Source of the DNA: Neopestalotiopsis rosae
Lineage: Eukaryota > Ascomycota > Sordariomycetes > Amphisphaeriales > Sporocadaceae
NCBI GenBank assembly: GCA_023078685.1
Contig: JALGAS010000002.1
Location: forward strand, 248,001-312,000
Direction: 5' to 3'
DNA: 64,000 nt
Shown: piece by piece, positions 34,303 through 44,457 of the stretch
Layout of the letters: each line of letters begins with the position of its first letter
Position numbering within the stretch: position 1 is the stretch's first letter
Notes under the pieces: model-generated
The model's database searches: none
The model's input: only the letters and a program-made list of their open reading frames with translations
What the model was told of the DNA's origin: nothing
Program-made: the position numbers and the translations under genes

Positions 34303-34338
34303 TTTGAAGATTTGTTTGAAGATTTGGTTGAAGATTTG
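34303..34338 (+). repeat. Three tandem 12-bp units (TTTGAAGATTTG)
   Basis: Three head-to-tail copies lie at 34303-34314, 34315-34326 and 34327-34338 with one base changed in the last. It sits just 3' of the MDR gene in AT-rich DNA and has no evident function. Confidence 0.7.
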
Positions 34339-34550
34339 GTAAAAGTCAACAAGCGAATCTGGACGTTTCTGCATATAAATCATTCGAATGAACTGGGCTG
34401 TATCGAAGTTGTGAGTGTAGGTGTGACGACTAAAAGCTTGAATATAAAGAAACGGTCAAATTATACGGACGCGTGAGTGAGGAAACAATAGAACAAAAAT
34501 TAAAACCAAGTCATTCACTGGATAATCGGGCAAAATATAAACTTTACGAC

Positions 34551-34621
34551 TGCACTAGCCGCGAATCGAACGCGGGGCCCATCGATGGCAACGATGGATT
34601 TTACCACTAAACCACTAGTGC
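34551..34621 (-). tRNA. tRNA-Gly (anticodon GCC)
   Basis: Read on the minus strand it folds into a full cloverleaf of 71 nt. The 7-bp acceptor stem pairs GCACTAG with CTAGTGC. The A box is TGGTTTAGTGG, the anticodon loop TTGCCAT sits on a CCATC/GATGG stem region, and the B box is GTTCGATTC. The discriminator base is A. No intron. T-runs lie just downstream for pol III termination. The sequence is close to other fungal tRNA-Gly(GCC) genes. Confidence 0.95.
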
Positions 34622-37600
34622 TATTGAAGATAGGGGAATTTATGTTAGTATATGACAAATTGCCGCGTTTGGAACCCGCACCCACTTCTTGCACATGAAT
34701 GCGACTTTCCACGAGGTGAAGTATGTTCACTGTATTTGCGTTTTGCTTTTATCATACATTTGCATAAAATGCAGAGATATCCACATTGTATTCCACCGTA
34801 ACAACAGTCTGGGGGTGCCCGACTCCACTTTTCCGCCATGACGGGTCGGTCTTTGGACTACATGTGGTGGTAATAAGACCGACATAATCATGTGATGGAT
34901 CAACGGCTTAATTAGTCACTGGTAGCACCTAATATTGATAATTTCGATTGCTACATGTTCTAACGCCTCTCCTTAATAACAGAGCTTTTGGTAAAGCAAC
35001 ATAACAAGTGGATTGACACATTTCGATTGAGTTTATCATGAATTTCACCGCGATACGGTCCTTGGTGACACTGTTCACAATTCACACCGTATCTGAGTCA
35101 CTAGTCTTGTCCTCCCAACATTGCATTTTGTCTGGGCCGACTATGAAAGTCCAGTACAATTTTGCAAAGTCGTCAATCTCCTTAGCTGTATGTTGCGAAA
35201 GCAGAGCCTTGGGCTGCAATGACGGGGCGAGAAGAGGTGACTTCTCACACAATAATCCAAACCACTTAACGGCGGAGTCAGTTTCCCAGAGACCGCGGCA
35301 AACAGTGAATATGACAGCCCCAGTACATTCGGCAATACCCTTGGTCATGGTGTCGTATATGTTGGCAATAATTTCGATAATCAAGCGAGCGCGCCGAACA
35401 CTTTCGGTCAAGATTCAAAGGCTCCAATATTGTTGCCCATAAGGAACGACTGAACCAGCATTGCAAGACAGTACTAACTCTCCTTCATGGTTGGGTAAAC
35501 TTGCAACCGGACACACTATATATTCCCGAGTTTCAGGGAGAGCGGGAGCTCTCGTCATGGGTCTGGTGATCTCAATGAACGCCATCTTACCAATGTAAGC
35601 TGCAGGCGCTGCTCGGGCTACGTGAGTGGAACGGTGCCAAGGCGCTGGCCATCACGCGGACTGTATGCAGCGCCGACGCCGGCGGCATCGTGATCAGCGC
35701 CAACGTTATTGCCTCGATTTGGGCAAAGCATGGGGTTCCAGCAGTGTAAATTGACGGTATTTGAGCGTCAAAGTCAAGATTCTGGTGCAGAACATGTTAT
35801 GACATGGACGTTGTAAAGGGCATCGACCTATGCGGCAGAGCTATGCTGAGATAGTAGATGTAATACGAAGGTCGCATACGAACGGCCGAACGCGCGCACC
35901 CCGTATTTGCGCGGGGCCCCGGCCTATCAGCATCCGAACATGGGCACCATCGTCCTTCCGAATCAGCCCCAGATTGCTCGCTAAGCGTATGTACGATACT
36001 CGCCCCAGAACAGGGGCAGATAGGCTCGCCAGGCAGTATCAAGTCCGGAGGAGTGGGGGCCGATGCTACCGCAGACAGAGACGGTGCATGGCTGAGCCGG
36101 CGTGATGTACGAGTACATATGGTCATCATTATTTCTCAGCCTATAACGAACCATCATAACCTCGTCTAATAGTTGCCACATGGTTGAGGAATATATTCCT
36201 TTTGAAGATCGACCGCACGTATTTGAGAACGGAACTATCGAATTCGCAGTGAATGATGGCTATAAACTCCAAGATTAGATGGATGGATACTTGGGAATGG
36301 AACATCTCGGTCAAAAGAGGGTTGAACTGTGGTGACTGATAAGAGATTCTGGAATGGGAACAGCCACAGTTAGCAGCTTCCACATGAGCTAGCACCTGCC
36401 TTCCGCAGATACTTCATTTTCATATTACCCCCGCGATGGTTTAGCAGTTCACAATTTATATATACATTCCCTCAACTCTGATTTCTACGCACGAGTGGAA
36501 TACACGATATTGGTCCTTAGCGTTTCACAGAAATGGAGCCATTCCAGTTGTGGGCATTGCATACGATGTCTATTTTTGATAAATGGTTGAAACACTTCAG
36601 AGGGGCACTACGGCCAGAGTGATTAGGCTGACGGATGGTTGAATTCCGATAGATTGTCAAAAGAGCATGTGCCATATTTCAGTCACTCCTTATAGCAATA
36701 GGCTGCGAAGGTAGCCTGCATGCCAATGCACCATAAAGTGACCGGTACAACATGGTCCCCTAGTAGATCACCGTATGTGGCCAGTCACATGAAGGCAGGG
36801 TAGCAATGTAAGCGAAGTGCTTGGCATCAATCCATTCGGTAGCAGAACAAGCTTCGACACAAGCTTTGGATACAGCTCCTAGCATCAGCATAGAAGCTGA
36901 CGTTTTCTACTGCGCTACAGATGTGCCGATATTCTCAAGCCCAGCATAGAGGATCACGTGGACTCAACACAATACTGCAATCCAACCACGATTAATACAA
37001 TTTGAATCTGATTTAAGTATGCATCTTGTGTAAAATCACCTGGACATGTGTTTTACGAGAGAGGAGACGTGAACACAGAGGGGTGAGACGGTTGCATCGC
37101 CTATTGTGGGCTTTTACAACGTCTGACTAGGTCTGATTGCAGATCCCCTGACCTATCATTCTGATGTAGGTGTTGTTTACCCCTAGTCTTGGGCAGATGT
37201 CGTATGCCCCCAGACTGGAGCTACCTTGGGCATAGCCGCAAGGGACTTACGGGGCATAATAGAATAAGCCGCCACTGGATTTCGCTGCTCTGCACAGCCT
37301 GATCCCCTGTCAAGCGCCGAGTCGACGTCTACTAGCCAAGGAGCCGCGTTCATAGACTCCTAAAGCTTTTGCCAGGAGATGAAAAACCCAACATAAGCAG
37401 TTACACGAAATTATTCGAAGGATATGAGCCAGGAAAGACTATTTTGGGACATTCCATATGTCATTTCGCGACTCCAACGTCGAGCAGACCACGATGGATT
37501 CCTTGCAGGCTGTGCAAGTTTCAAGATGCCTCCTCAAGAAAAAGGCTTCTCCGAGAGACGACGGTTTGGAAGGCAAATCACAAGTATATATATGGGCAAG

Positions 37601-37693
37601 AACTGCACCTTATTACTAGATAACTCAGGCACACATAGAAACAATACTGAACTATACTTTCTCTTACATCTACAACTCACTATACCTTTCATC
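34622..37693. other. 3-kb gene-poor region with one GC-rich coding-like relic
   Basis: Mostly AT-rich, with no complete gene. From 35594 to 35749 on the plus strand one frame reads KLQALLGLREWNGAKALAIT ... VIASIWAKHGVPAV and then stops. Its GC content and composition look like coding sequence, but there is no matching start or exon nearby. A second GC-rich patch at 35880-36070 gives nothing recognisable. The right end carries the promoter of the gene at 37694. Confidence 0.4.
37585..37593 (+). promoter_or_regulatory. TATA box of the secreted eight-cysteine protein gene
   Basis: TATATATAT lies about 100 bp upstream of the ATG at 37694, followed by a short leader rich in ACT and CTT. Spacing fits a fungal TATA box with a 5' UTR of about 65-75 nt. 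Confidence 0.5.
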
Positions 37694-38299
37694 ATGCTCT
37701 CCACGTCTTTTAAGACTCTGGCGTCTGCAGCTGCCATTTTGACAAGCACTATTGCGCCCACCATGGCAGTTCCCCTCGACGCGAACCTAACGGAGCTCAT
37801 GACTCGAAATCAGCCCTATGATGTAAACCTGGCCGTGGCCGTGATTACCTGGTATTCCGAAGAAGGTTGCAAAGGCGTCCAAGACATCTTGGGCTGGTAT
37901 TTCGTGCCATCACTCGAGCACGGCCCGGCGTACGACCCGGACTCGTGCGACCCCGGGCTGCCGGAGCTGAACAACTGGGCCGTCGAGAACGGCCTGGCCA
38001 CGCTCACCACGGCGCCAAAGTCCTTCGTCGTGACGGCGGCGCCGCACACCTGCGACAAGAGCGTCGACGGTGGCAACTACTTGGGGGCCGTGAGCCTCAT
38101 CTCGGGCTGCCAGCGCAAGCCGAGCCAGAACCTCGGCGACGCCAACTTCTTCTGCGGCGATGATTGCACGGTCGAGGGTTGGAGTCACAACGACGGGTAC
38201 GAAAAATGTGTCAACACACCAGAATATGGCAAGGCCGGCATTCATAACTACGCGATCACCAATCATGTAGCATTTTGTAGGGACGGACAGACATCGTAA
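37694..38299 (+). CDS. Secreted cysteine-rich protein, effector-like
   Basis: A single-exon gene for 201 residues. The signal peptide MLSTSFKTLASAAAILTSTI-APTMA is followed by a short pro-like segment and a mature domain. Eight cysteines are found in the mature part (EEGC, DSC, HTC, SGC, FFCGDDC, EKC, AFC), enough for four disulfides. The first half of the mature region is much more GC-rich in codon third positions (about 37900-38160) than its flanks. No catalytic motif is seen and I recognise no family; size, secretion and cysteine number are those of small secreted effector or adhesion proteins. The ATG was chosen because it begins the signal peptide; the frame runs open further upstream without meaning. 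Confidence 0.75.
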   Translation: MLSTSFKTLASAAAILTSTIAPTMAVPLDANLTELMTRNQPYDVNLAVAVITWYSEEGCKGVQDILGWYFVPSLEHGPAYDPDSCDPGLPELNNWAVENGLATLTTAPKSFVVTAAPHTCDKSVDGGNYLGAVSLISGCQRKPSQNLGDANFFCGDDCTVEGWSHNDGYEKCVNTPEYGKAGIHNYAITNHVAFCRDGQTS

Positions 38300-38954
38300 G
38301 ACGGGGGCGAGCTGAGCGGAATGGGTGGTAAATTTGGACATGGACGCAGAGAGTGGAGGAATGTGGTACTGACAAAGGCCCAGTCTAGACTGTGGCAAGC
38401 AAATTCAGGATCGGCCATTGATCTTGTACTACGAAGGAATCAAAAAGACATGGCCAATACTCTCATTAAATTAGTTATCATTTGCTGAAAGACACAATCA
38501 GGACTTTCATTTATTCAATATATACGGGGATAATTGTGTTACTAGTCACGATGGTGGCCCAAAATTCGCTTCTTCGCTCGACTTCTTAGAGAAGTGGTTG
38601 AGAAATTTTGGGAGCGCACGTTCAGTTGTGCTGTTTGACGCTGCGAGGAATAAAGCTTTGCTGCCTCGTTTGTACCATGGAATTGTCGAACGTACACCGA
38701 TGAACAAGAACAACCAAGTTTCTCACTCAAACCGCAGTGCAGTAGTTGCCTTGAGTCTCCTGCACTACAGGTCTTCAGCATTGATTGTTACACAGAAGGT
38801 GCCAGAGGAGAGACTCACTCAACCTCGAACGGCGTAATACTTTCGCAGGCGGCACAAGAAAACCAAGTTTCGTGACCTAGTAGTACATCATCTCTCTCCA
38901 CTGATTCTAATCTGATATCTTTCTTCGTGTTCGAAATCTGACCAACTCTTCGCA
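38300..38954. other. 3' region between two convergent genes
   Basis: The secreted-protein gene and the small membrane-protein gene converge here. No coding sequence or structured RNA is evident. Confidence 0.5.
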
Positions 38955-39403
38955 TCATATCTTGGCCCTGGATGTAGCGTTTCTCCACTGGTATTCCGAG
39001 AACGCATAGGCTACGGTAAAAATGACCATGATGGCAGTTGTACCAACACCCCATGCAAGAAAGAATTTATTTTTTCCAGTCAGATTGTCCCAGCTGTCAT
39101 AGTTTTGGTAGATCTCGTAGGCGCGATAAGCACTGAAGACTTGAGTGACGAGGCAGTATAGGAATAGGAGACGGATCCCCTTCTTATTATCTAAGCTCAA
39201 TCAGCGCTCAGGAAGAATATTTGACACGAAAAACGATAAAACGCACCCGTCGCTCCGTGGTGAGTGCGAGTAATGGTGAATTCGCCTGTCTTTGTGGCAA
39301 CCTTGCCTGGCAGAAAGTCATGATAAATACGATATGTACCAATCCATCCCATGGGAAACATACCACGAAAGCCCAGCCCGTCAATGTTATTGACAGAAGC
39401 CAT
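38955..39403 (-). CDS. Small membrane protein, function unknown
   Basis: Two exons (39403-39247 and 39190-38955) give 130 residues, with a GTGCGT donor and a TTAG acceptor. The N-terminal third (MASVNNIDGLGFRGMFPMGW) is soluble. Two clear hydrophobic helices follow, around LLFLYCLVTQVFSAYRAY and FFLAWGVGTTAIMVIFTVAY, with a short basic end. No family recognised. The continuity of the helix-forming frame across the intron supports it being real. Confidence 0.62.
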
Positions 39404-40433
39404 ACTGACCTGACTCGGTCAGTTGCCAGCCTCAAATACGACTCGTGATGGATTTCGCTAGGAGGGAACGAAAACGATCCGGCTACATGCGGCGGCTGGA
39501 TGATGCGAAGCGAAGCGGACAACTACTTCGAACAGGTCGATTATTGAAAGTGAAGGTTCAAAGGTTGGCAGATAAGTAAGTCAGGGTGCCGTTCAATTAC
39601 AATATGCCAGGGGGTGAAGATGCACAGCAGGGAGATATCTTGGCGATATTGCCTGCTTGTAGTACACCAATCGTTTTGCGCGAAATTGGTTAAGGCTTTC
39701 GGGTGATTGGCGAAGTTTTTGTCCTCGGTATGATGGAGAGTGAGATGGAGGGCCTCATTCAATCAGGAATTCATAAGATGCAAAGTAATCGATTGTGTTG
39801 AGAGGGGTTTATCGATCGAGGCAAGTTGTATATTTGTTTAACGTCCGCATTTCATGGCTCGCAGCTTAAATTTACGAATATCGCAGAGCAATCGTCACCT
39901 TTGTGGAGTGAGATTAGAGAAATTAATGGACTTTTGGGCATCATTCCGACGGGCAGCGTGTCGGGCGTACTGTGCCCCCGAAGAATAGGAAAAAAAAAAA
40001 AAAAGAACAACTGGGAGCAAAAATGGGATCGCTTGGACCGTTACCTCAGCAAGATCCACTGTCAGTTACTGGACTTGTGCAAGTTACCAGTAAAAGAGCT
40101 AGGCAGTCTCACTAAACAGGGTCCAGCTTCCCCGCATATTGGTGGCTTGGCTGCCTTCAATTGTGCATGCCTCCAACCTAGACACGGAAATAATCAGCAG
40201 CTCGCTTCTCGTCCGACTTGGTTAAAATCTCACCTACAGGACGGTAAAGATATATGCTGCAGTCCAGCATGCGAATCCTTCCGCACCGTTGTGCGATGTA
40301 TACTGTCATGTCCCTGCTGGGGAAGCACAGTTGTGACGACGTAGGTATTTATCTTGAAAAGGGTCAGAATTTCTCTCGTGGGAACAGAACTGTTTCGCTA
40401 ACATGACGTGAATGTAGATCGCCACCCACAAAC
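39404..40433. other. Intergenic region shared by two divergent genes
   Basis: About 1 kb between the small membrane protein (minus) and the FAD oxidase (plus). It has a run of A's near 39992 and no coding sequence I can support. Confidence 0.5.
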
Positions 40434-42230
40434 ATGAAGATCACAAACGTTTGGCTCAAGGCCGCAGCAACTGTGTCTGTCGCTGAGATCGTGTTGGCAA
40501 GTTCAAAACCTTTCCAGAGTCACAAATGTGTGAGTACATGTCGCGAGGATGAGGACGATGTTCAAGATACCCATCCGCAAGAAGGACACAGCAAACTATC
40601 GAGCGACTGACAAAACATTATATATAGTGCCATGCTTTGGCATCGAACCCTGCACTGAAGGGCAGAGTCGTCTATCCCAACTCAACAATCTACGAGGAGC
40701 GTATCGATTCGATCTGGTCGTGGGATGCAGCCCTAACACCCTGGTGTATTGTCTTGCCAGCATCGGTGGAACAAACCGTGGCGACCATAGAGGTAATCGA
40801 CAGCGTCAAGTGCCCGTTTGGCATCCGTAGTGGCGGTCATGGCACATTTGCAGGATCGAATAATGTCAACGACGGCGTGACAATTGATTTTGGTAAATCC
40901 CTACCTCATACCACCAAGAACCTTGAAACGTTTAGTTCAAGCTAAACCACAAGGTTATGCACATATTAACAGTCCTTTGATAGGTTACATGAACTCTACT
41001 ACATATGACCCAGAAACCAACATTGTATCCATTCAACCAGGTGCGCGGTGGGGATCGGTGTACAACACAACACAGCCATATGGTGTGTCCGTCGCCGGCG
41101 GGCGACAGAATCCCGTCGGTGTAGGTGGCTTCCTATTGGGTGGCGGTAACTCTTACTTCAATACCGGGCACGGATGGGGCTGCGACTCAGTCAAGAACTT
41201 TGAAGTTGTACTCGCCAGCGGGCAGGTCGTGAACGCCAACGCCGCAGAGAACCGCGATCTGTGGATCGCTCTCAAGGGTGGGACCGGCAACTTTGGCCTC
41301 GTAACACGATTCGACATGGAGGCCATTGCCTACGCCAACCGGTCCGATCCGGTATTTTGGTGCGGTACACTCTCCTGGCCAAAGAACGTGTCCGACCACG
41401 TGATTGACGCTATAAGCAAATTCGCGGATAATGCCCCAAACGATGTCAGCAGCACCTCTCATATGCTGATCGTGTATATGGCCGGTACCTGGTCGATTGT
41501 CTGCCCTCTAGTGAACGTTGACAATAAGGAGTGGGAACCAGCTTTTGATGGATTAAAATCTGTACCCTCTCTTCTCAAATCGACGATGCGGCACGACACA
41601 ATGTGGAGTATTTCTCAGGAGGCCTCAGGCGGACCAGAAGGCTAGTAAGTTCAAATATTTGCTTTCCACTATCCGCAGATCACTATGAAATTTATATTAA
41701 TCGCTTCCTTTCCTATTCGTAGCAACTTCAACATTGTTTGTGCTGTTCGAAATGATCCCCAAATTCTGAAATACATCTTTGCGCGGCACGAGGAACTGGT
41801 ACAGAAAGTCAATGAGACCGTTTCACCAGAGGCAGTCTGGTACAGCCTACTTCAGCTTCAACCCATCACGGTGCCCATGGTGGCAGCTGGTCGAGGGCTG
41901 AACTCCCTTGGCCTTGAGAACGATATAGCTGCCTCGGGTGGCGGCCCCGGCATCATGAGTAGCATTACTATGCAAGTGGATAATCCAGAGCTGGAAGCCA
42001 CATTGTATGCGCTCGCAATTGATGCTGAGAAAGACATTGAAGAGTATGCCGCCTCGATGGGTAACGGTCTCTGGCAGTGGAGGTACCTGAACTACGCGGA
42101 TCTGACGTATGACCCTATTGCGAGTTATGGAAAGGAATCTGTTCAGAGAATTCGCCAAGTGTCACATCAGTATGATCCGGAGGGCGTTTTTCAATATTTG
42201 CGGAAGTCAGGATTCAAAATTCCTGAGTGA
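40434..42230 (+). CDS. Secreted FAD-linked oxidoreductase (berberine-bridge-enzyme family)
   Basis: Four exons (40434-40529, 40628-40892, 40984-41644, 41723-42230), 509 residues. A signal peptide (MKITNVWLKAAATVSVAEIV) precedes the PCMH-type FAD domain: PASVEQTVATIEV, then RSGGH with His103 as the expected 8-alpha-histidyl FAD attachment, GVGGFLLGGGNSYF and GGTGNFGLVTRFDM. The C-terminal end (YADLTYDPIASYG, RQVSHQYDPEGVFQYL) matches the BBE C-terminal element. Family members oxidise alcohols, amines or C-H bonds with O2 and are frequent in fungal secondary-metabolite clusters and secretomes. It converges on a small monooxygenase gene 185 bp away, which suggests a shared pathway but does not prove one. 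Confidence 0.9.
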
Positions 42231-42415
42231 AGTCTTCTAGATGTGTGCTAAGTTACTGAGACAAGATTTTGTTGCTTACGAACCACAGCTTGGAGATGGC
42301 GTTGGCAATTGCGCAAGAAGGCGCAGTCCGTTCATTTAAGTAGTTCAATGAGCAAACAATCTAGCATTCCTCTTAGCTACCAGGCTCACTCATACATAAC
42401 GATTCTATAGAAATG

Positions 42416-42909
42416 CTAGAAGCGCGAGAACCCATATGTTTGATCTTCAGTAAACCGAATGTCTATACTTTCGTAAAACCCTTCATCAGCCAGTTTTTGG
42501 AATAACTTTGGCACTTTGGCGACCTTCATGTGATGGTCGTAAGCAGCTTGATCTGCATATCTATAATGAAAGATAAGCATGTGAGATCACAGCGCATATA
42601 CAGGCCCCGACACGGAAGCTTGAACTTACTTTTCTCGTACCACAAATGTGACTGCCCCCCCGCCATGCGGATCCTTTGTGCCTTTCTGAAGTTCAAAAAT
42701 TAGTACTCCTGGCTCGTTCTCCAGGGCTTCCTTGGCGTTCTTCGAAAAGATTTCCAGAAACTGATCGAGCTTTAGTACACGGGTGCTTCTTGTGGTATAC
42801 TCAAGGTAACAACTCATGATAGGGGAAGAATCACTTCTTCTGCTTTTGCTGGTTTTGGAGTCATGAAAATAGTGATATTGATGGCCCCCGGCGCCTTGGT
42901 TGGGAACAT
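42416..42909 (-). CDS. ABM-superfamily (antibiotic biosynthesis monooxygenase/YgiN-like) protein
   Basis: Three exons (42909-42835, 42769-42630, 42560-42416), 119 residues. The N-terminal strand is INITIFMTPKPAKAEE; the first intron joins it in frame to LDQFLEIFSKNAKEALENEP, then GVLIFELQKG and, after the second intron, YADQAAYDHHMKVAKVPKL, the usual dimeric ferredoxin-like ABM fold. Such proteins are cofactor-free monooxygenases or quinol oxidases acting on aromatic polyketides, though many have unknown substrates. The first intron has a weak GTGATT donor; an unspliced reading starting at MSCYLEYTTRS is also open but loses the conserved first strand. Confidence 0.75.
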
Positions 42910-43669
42910 GGTGATGGAGGTGAGGCGAGGCGAGGTGATATGGAAAAGATGACGAGAATGGAAGCAATAAGTGAATTGGGCTTAACAGATTGAGTGGCTT
43001 GTGGGATAGTCTGGAGTTATAAGTTAGTATCCGGCAAACACTTACGCATTTTCGCCTCCGGGCCTCATCGTGGACAGCGTCGGCGGATTTGTACAAACGG
43101 ACTAACCTTAGACGCCCCCCACCAGCAACCCGAATACGCACGACTACCATTTGACTCAGCTCGGGCCCCACCACGATTTTAAGAAGTACTGGCTGACTCC
43201 CACATTTGAGAATCATTTTGTTTCTACATTTGCTTTCTCTTTTCACGTCAACAACACGGCCTGGCCTCCCTCATTGGACCCAACCCACTCACGACTCGCC
43301 ACACTAGTGCATCGAAAGCAAGTGTATCAGATATCACCTTATTGTTACGTCATGACGATTCCGAACTGTTGGTCCACAGTTTTGTCACCTGAATACAGTA
43401 GGATATAGCCTTGTCCGCACCAATATCCATTTATCTATCTAGGTCACTGAAAATAATCCATGAGTAGTGCATTATAAATCGGTAGCTTATAAATACTACT
43501 GACAATAACCGCGAATGTTTCGCCAAAAGGCGAGCGGACATCACAATCTTTGTTCTCGGCTTAACTTTTTGAATATACATTGAAAGAAACCATACTTGAA
43601 ACAAATTTGCTTCTCAAAGGTTTTGTATCTCCAATTCGTCTCTGAACCATTCAGTACGCTCTTTCCGTC
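42910..43669. other. Intergenic region between ABM gene and metallo-beta-lactamase relic
   Basis: Divergent spacer of 0.76 kb. TATAAAT-like sequences at 43472 and 43488 lie upstream of the relic and may have been its promoter. No gene seen. Confidence 0.45.
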
Positions 43670-44312
43670 ATGTCGAAATTACACATTTCGCCGTCCACGG
43701 CTACACTTAAAGTAGCCGTCGTGGATACCACATTCGACGGTATGTGCCAACTGCCGCTTTCATGGGTCCTCCAATCAAGGGCTTTGACACTTTTCGATGT
43801 GTTGCTTTGTTGCGTATCGTATATATCTCTACACTAGCCTAAGCCGGGTAGGGAATTCCCACTTTTGTCCTTATGGCCTAGCGGGATATTGCGATATGCT
43901 TATGATCTCGTTATCACGCACACTGATGAAAACGGCACAGAGCGAAGACTCGTATTTGACCTCGGCACTCCCAACAGTAGCGACGTCGAGATTCCGGAAC
44001 GTTACGTCAAGGCCCTCCAGCATCCACATGGCGGATGCTCACAGGTACCCTTTCATACGGTCGCAGCAAGTCACTGGCGAAACCCTCTCTCATGACACTG
44101 AGGCTATCCAGGAAAACCTCCACGCTGTTCAAAGATTTGACGCTGATCCAAGTATTTTTGTCATCGCCGCGTATGATGCTACATTGTACGACATATTGGA
44201 ATATTTGCCCGAGAATGCAAATGACTGGCAGGAGAAGGGTTGGAAAGCTCAAACTCAGTGGTCATTTCTGGAAGACTTGATGCCAGCGTTGAGTAGCAAT
44301 GAAAGTTATTGA
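43670..44312 (+). pseudogene. Metallo-beta-lactamase-fold gene that has lost its metal-binding core
   Basis: The N-terminus MSKLHISPSTATLKVAVVDT and the nearby FMGPPIKGFDTF (in another frame) are typical of a fungal metallo-beta-lactamase subgroup, as is ITHTDENGTERRLVFDLGTP further on. The C-terminal part (FDADPSIFVIAAYDATLYDI, ANDWQEKGWKAQTQWSF) is also well conserved. Between them, at about 44035, roughly 100 or more residues that should include HxHxDH and the later metal ligands are missing, and pieces lie in three different frames. This is a decayed gene with an internal deletion, not a spliced one, because no introns can recover the missing motif. Confidence 0.7.
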
Positions 44313-44457
44313 TATAGAGTCGCCTGCTAGATCATTAATATGATACGAGTTTGTATATTTATATATTCTGGGAGCTAGCCTTGGCCGGAGGCCAGACCAT
44401 GTCGGTGACTCCAGACATGGCCGGAAAACTCGTAGTATTTACTTTTGTTCAGTATTG

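Noticed and set aside
34303..34338. Three 12-bp repeats considered as a CRISPR-like array
   Set aside because: There are no spacers, the units are contiguous, and the genome is eukaryotic.
39826..40344. 172-codon open frame upstream of the FAD oxidase
   Set aside because: Contains a lysine run from a poly-A tract, no family resemblance, and lies where the divergent promoter should be.
43797..44312. Reading the metallo-beta-lactamase region as an intact spliced gene
   Set aside because: No combination of introns can supply the missing HxHxDH motif, because those codons are absent from the DNA.
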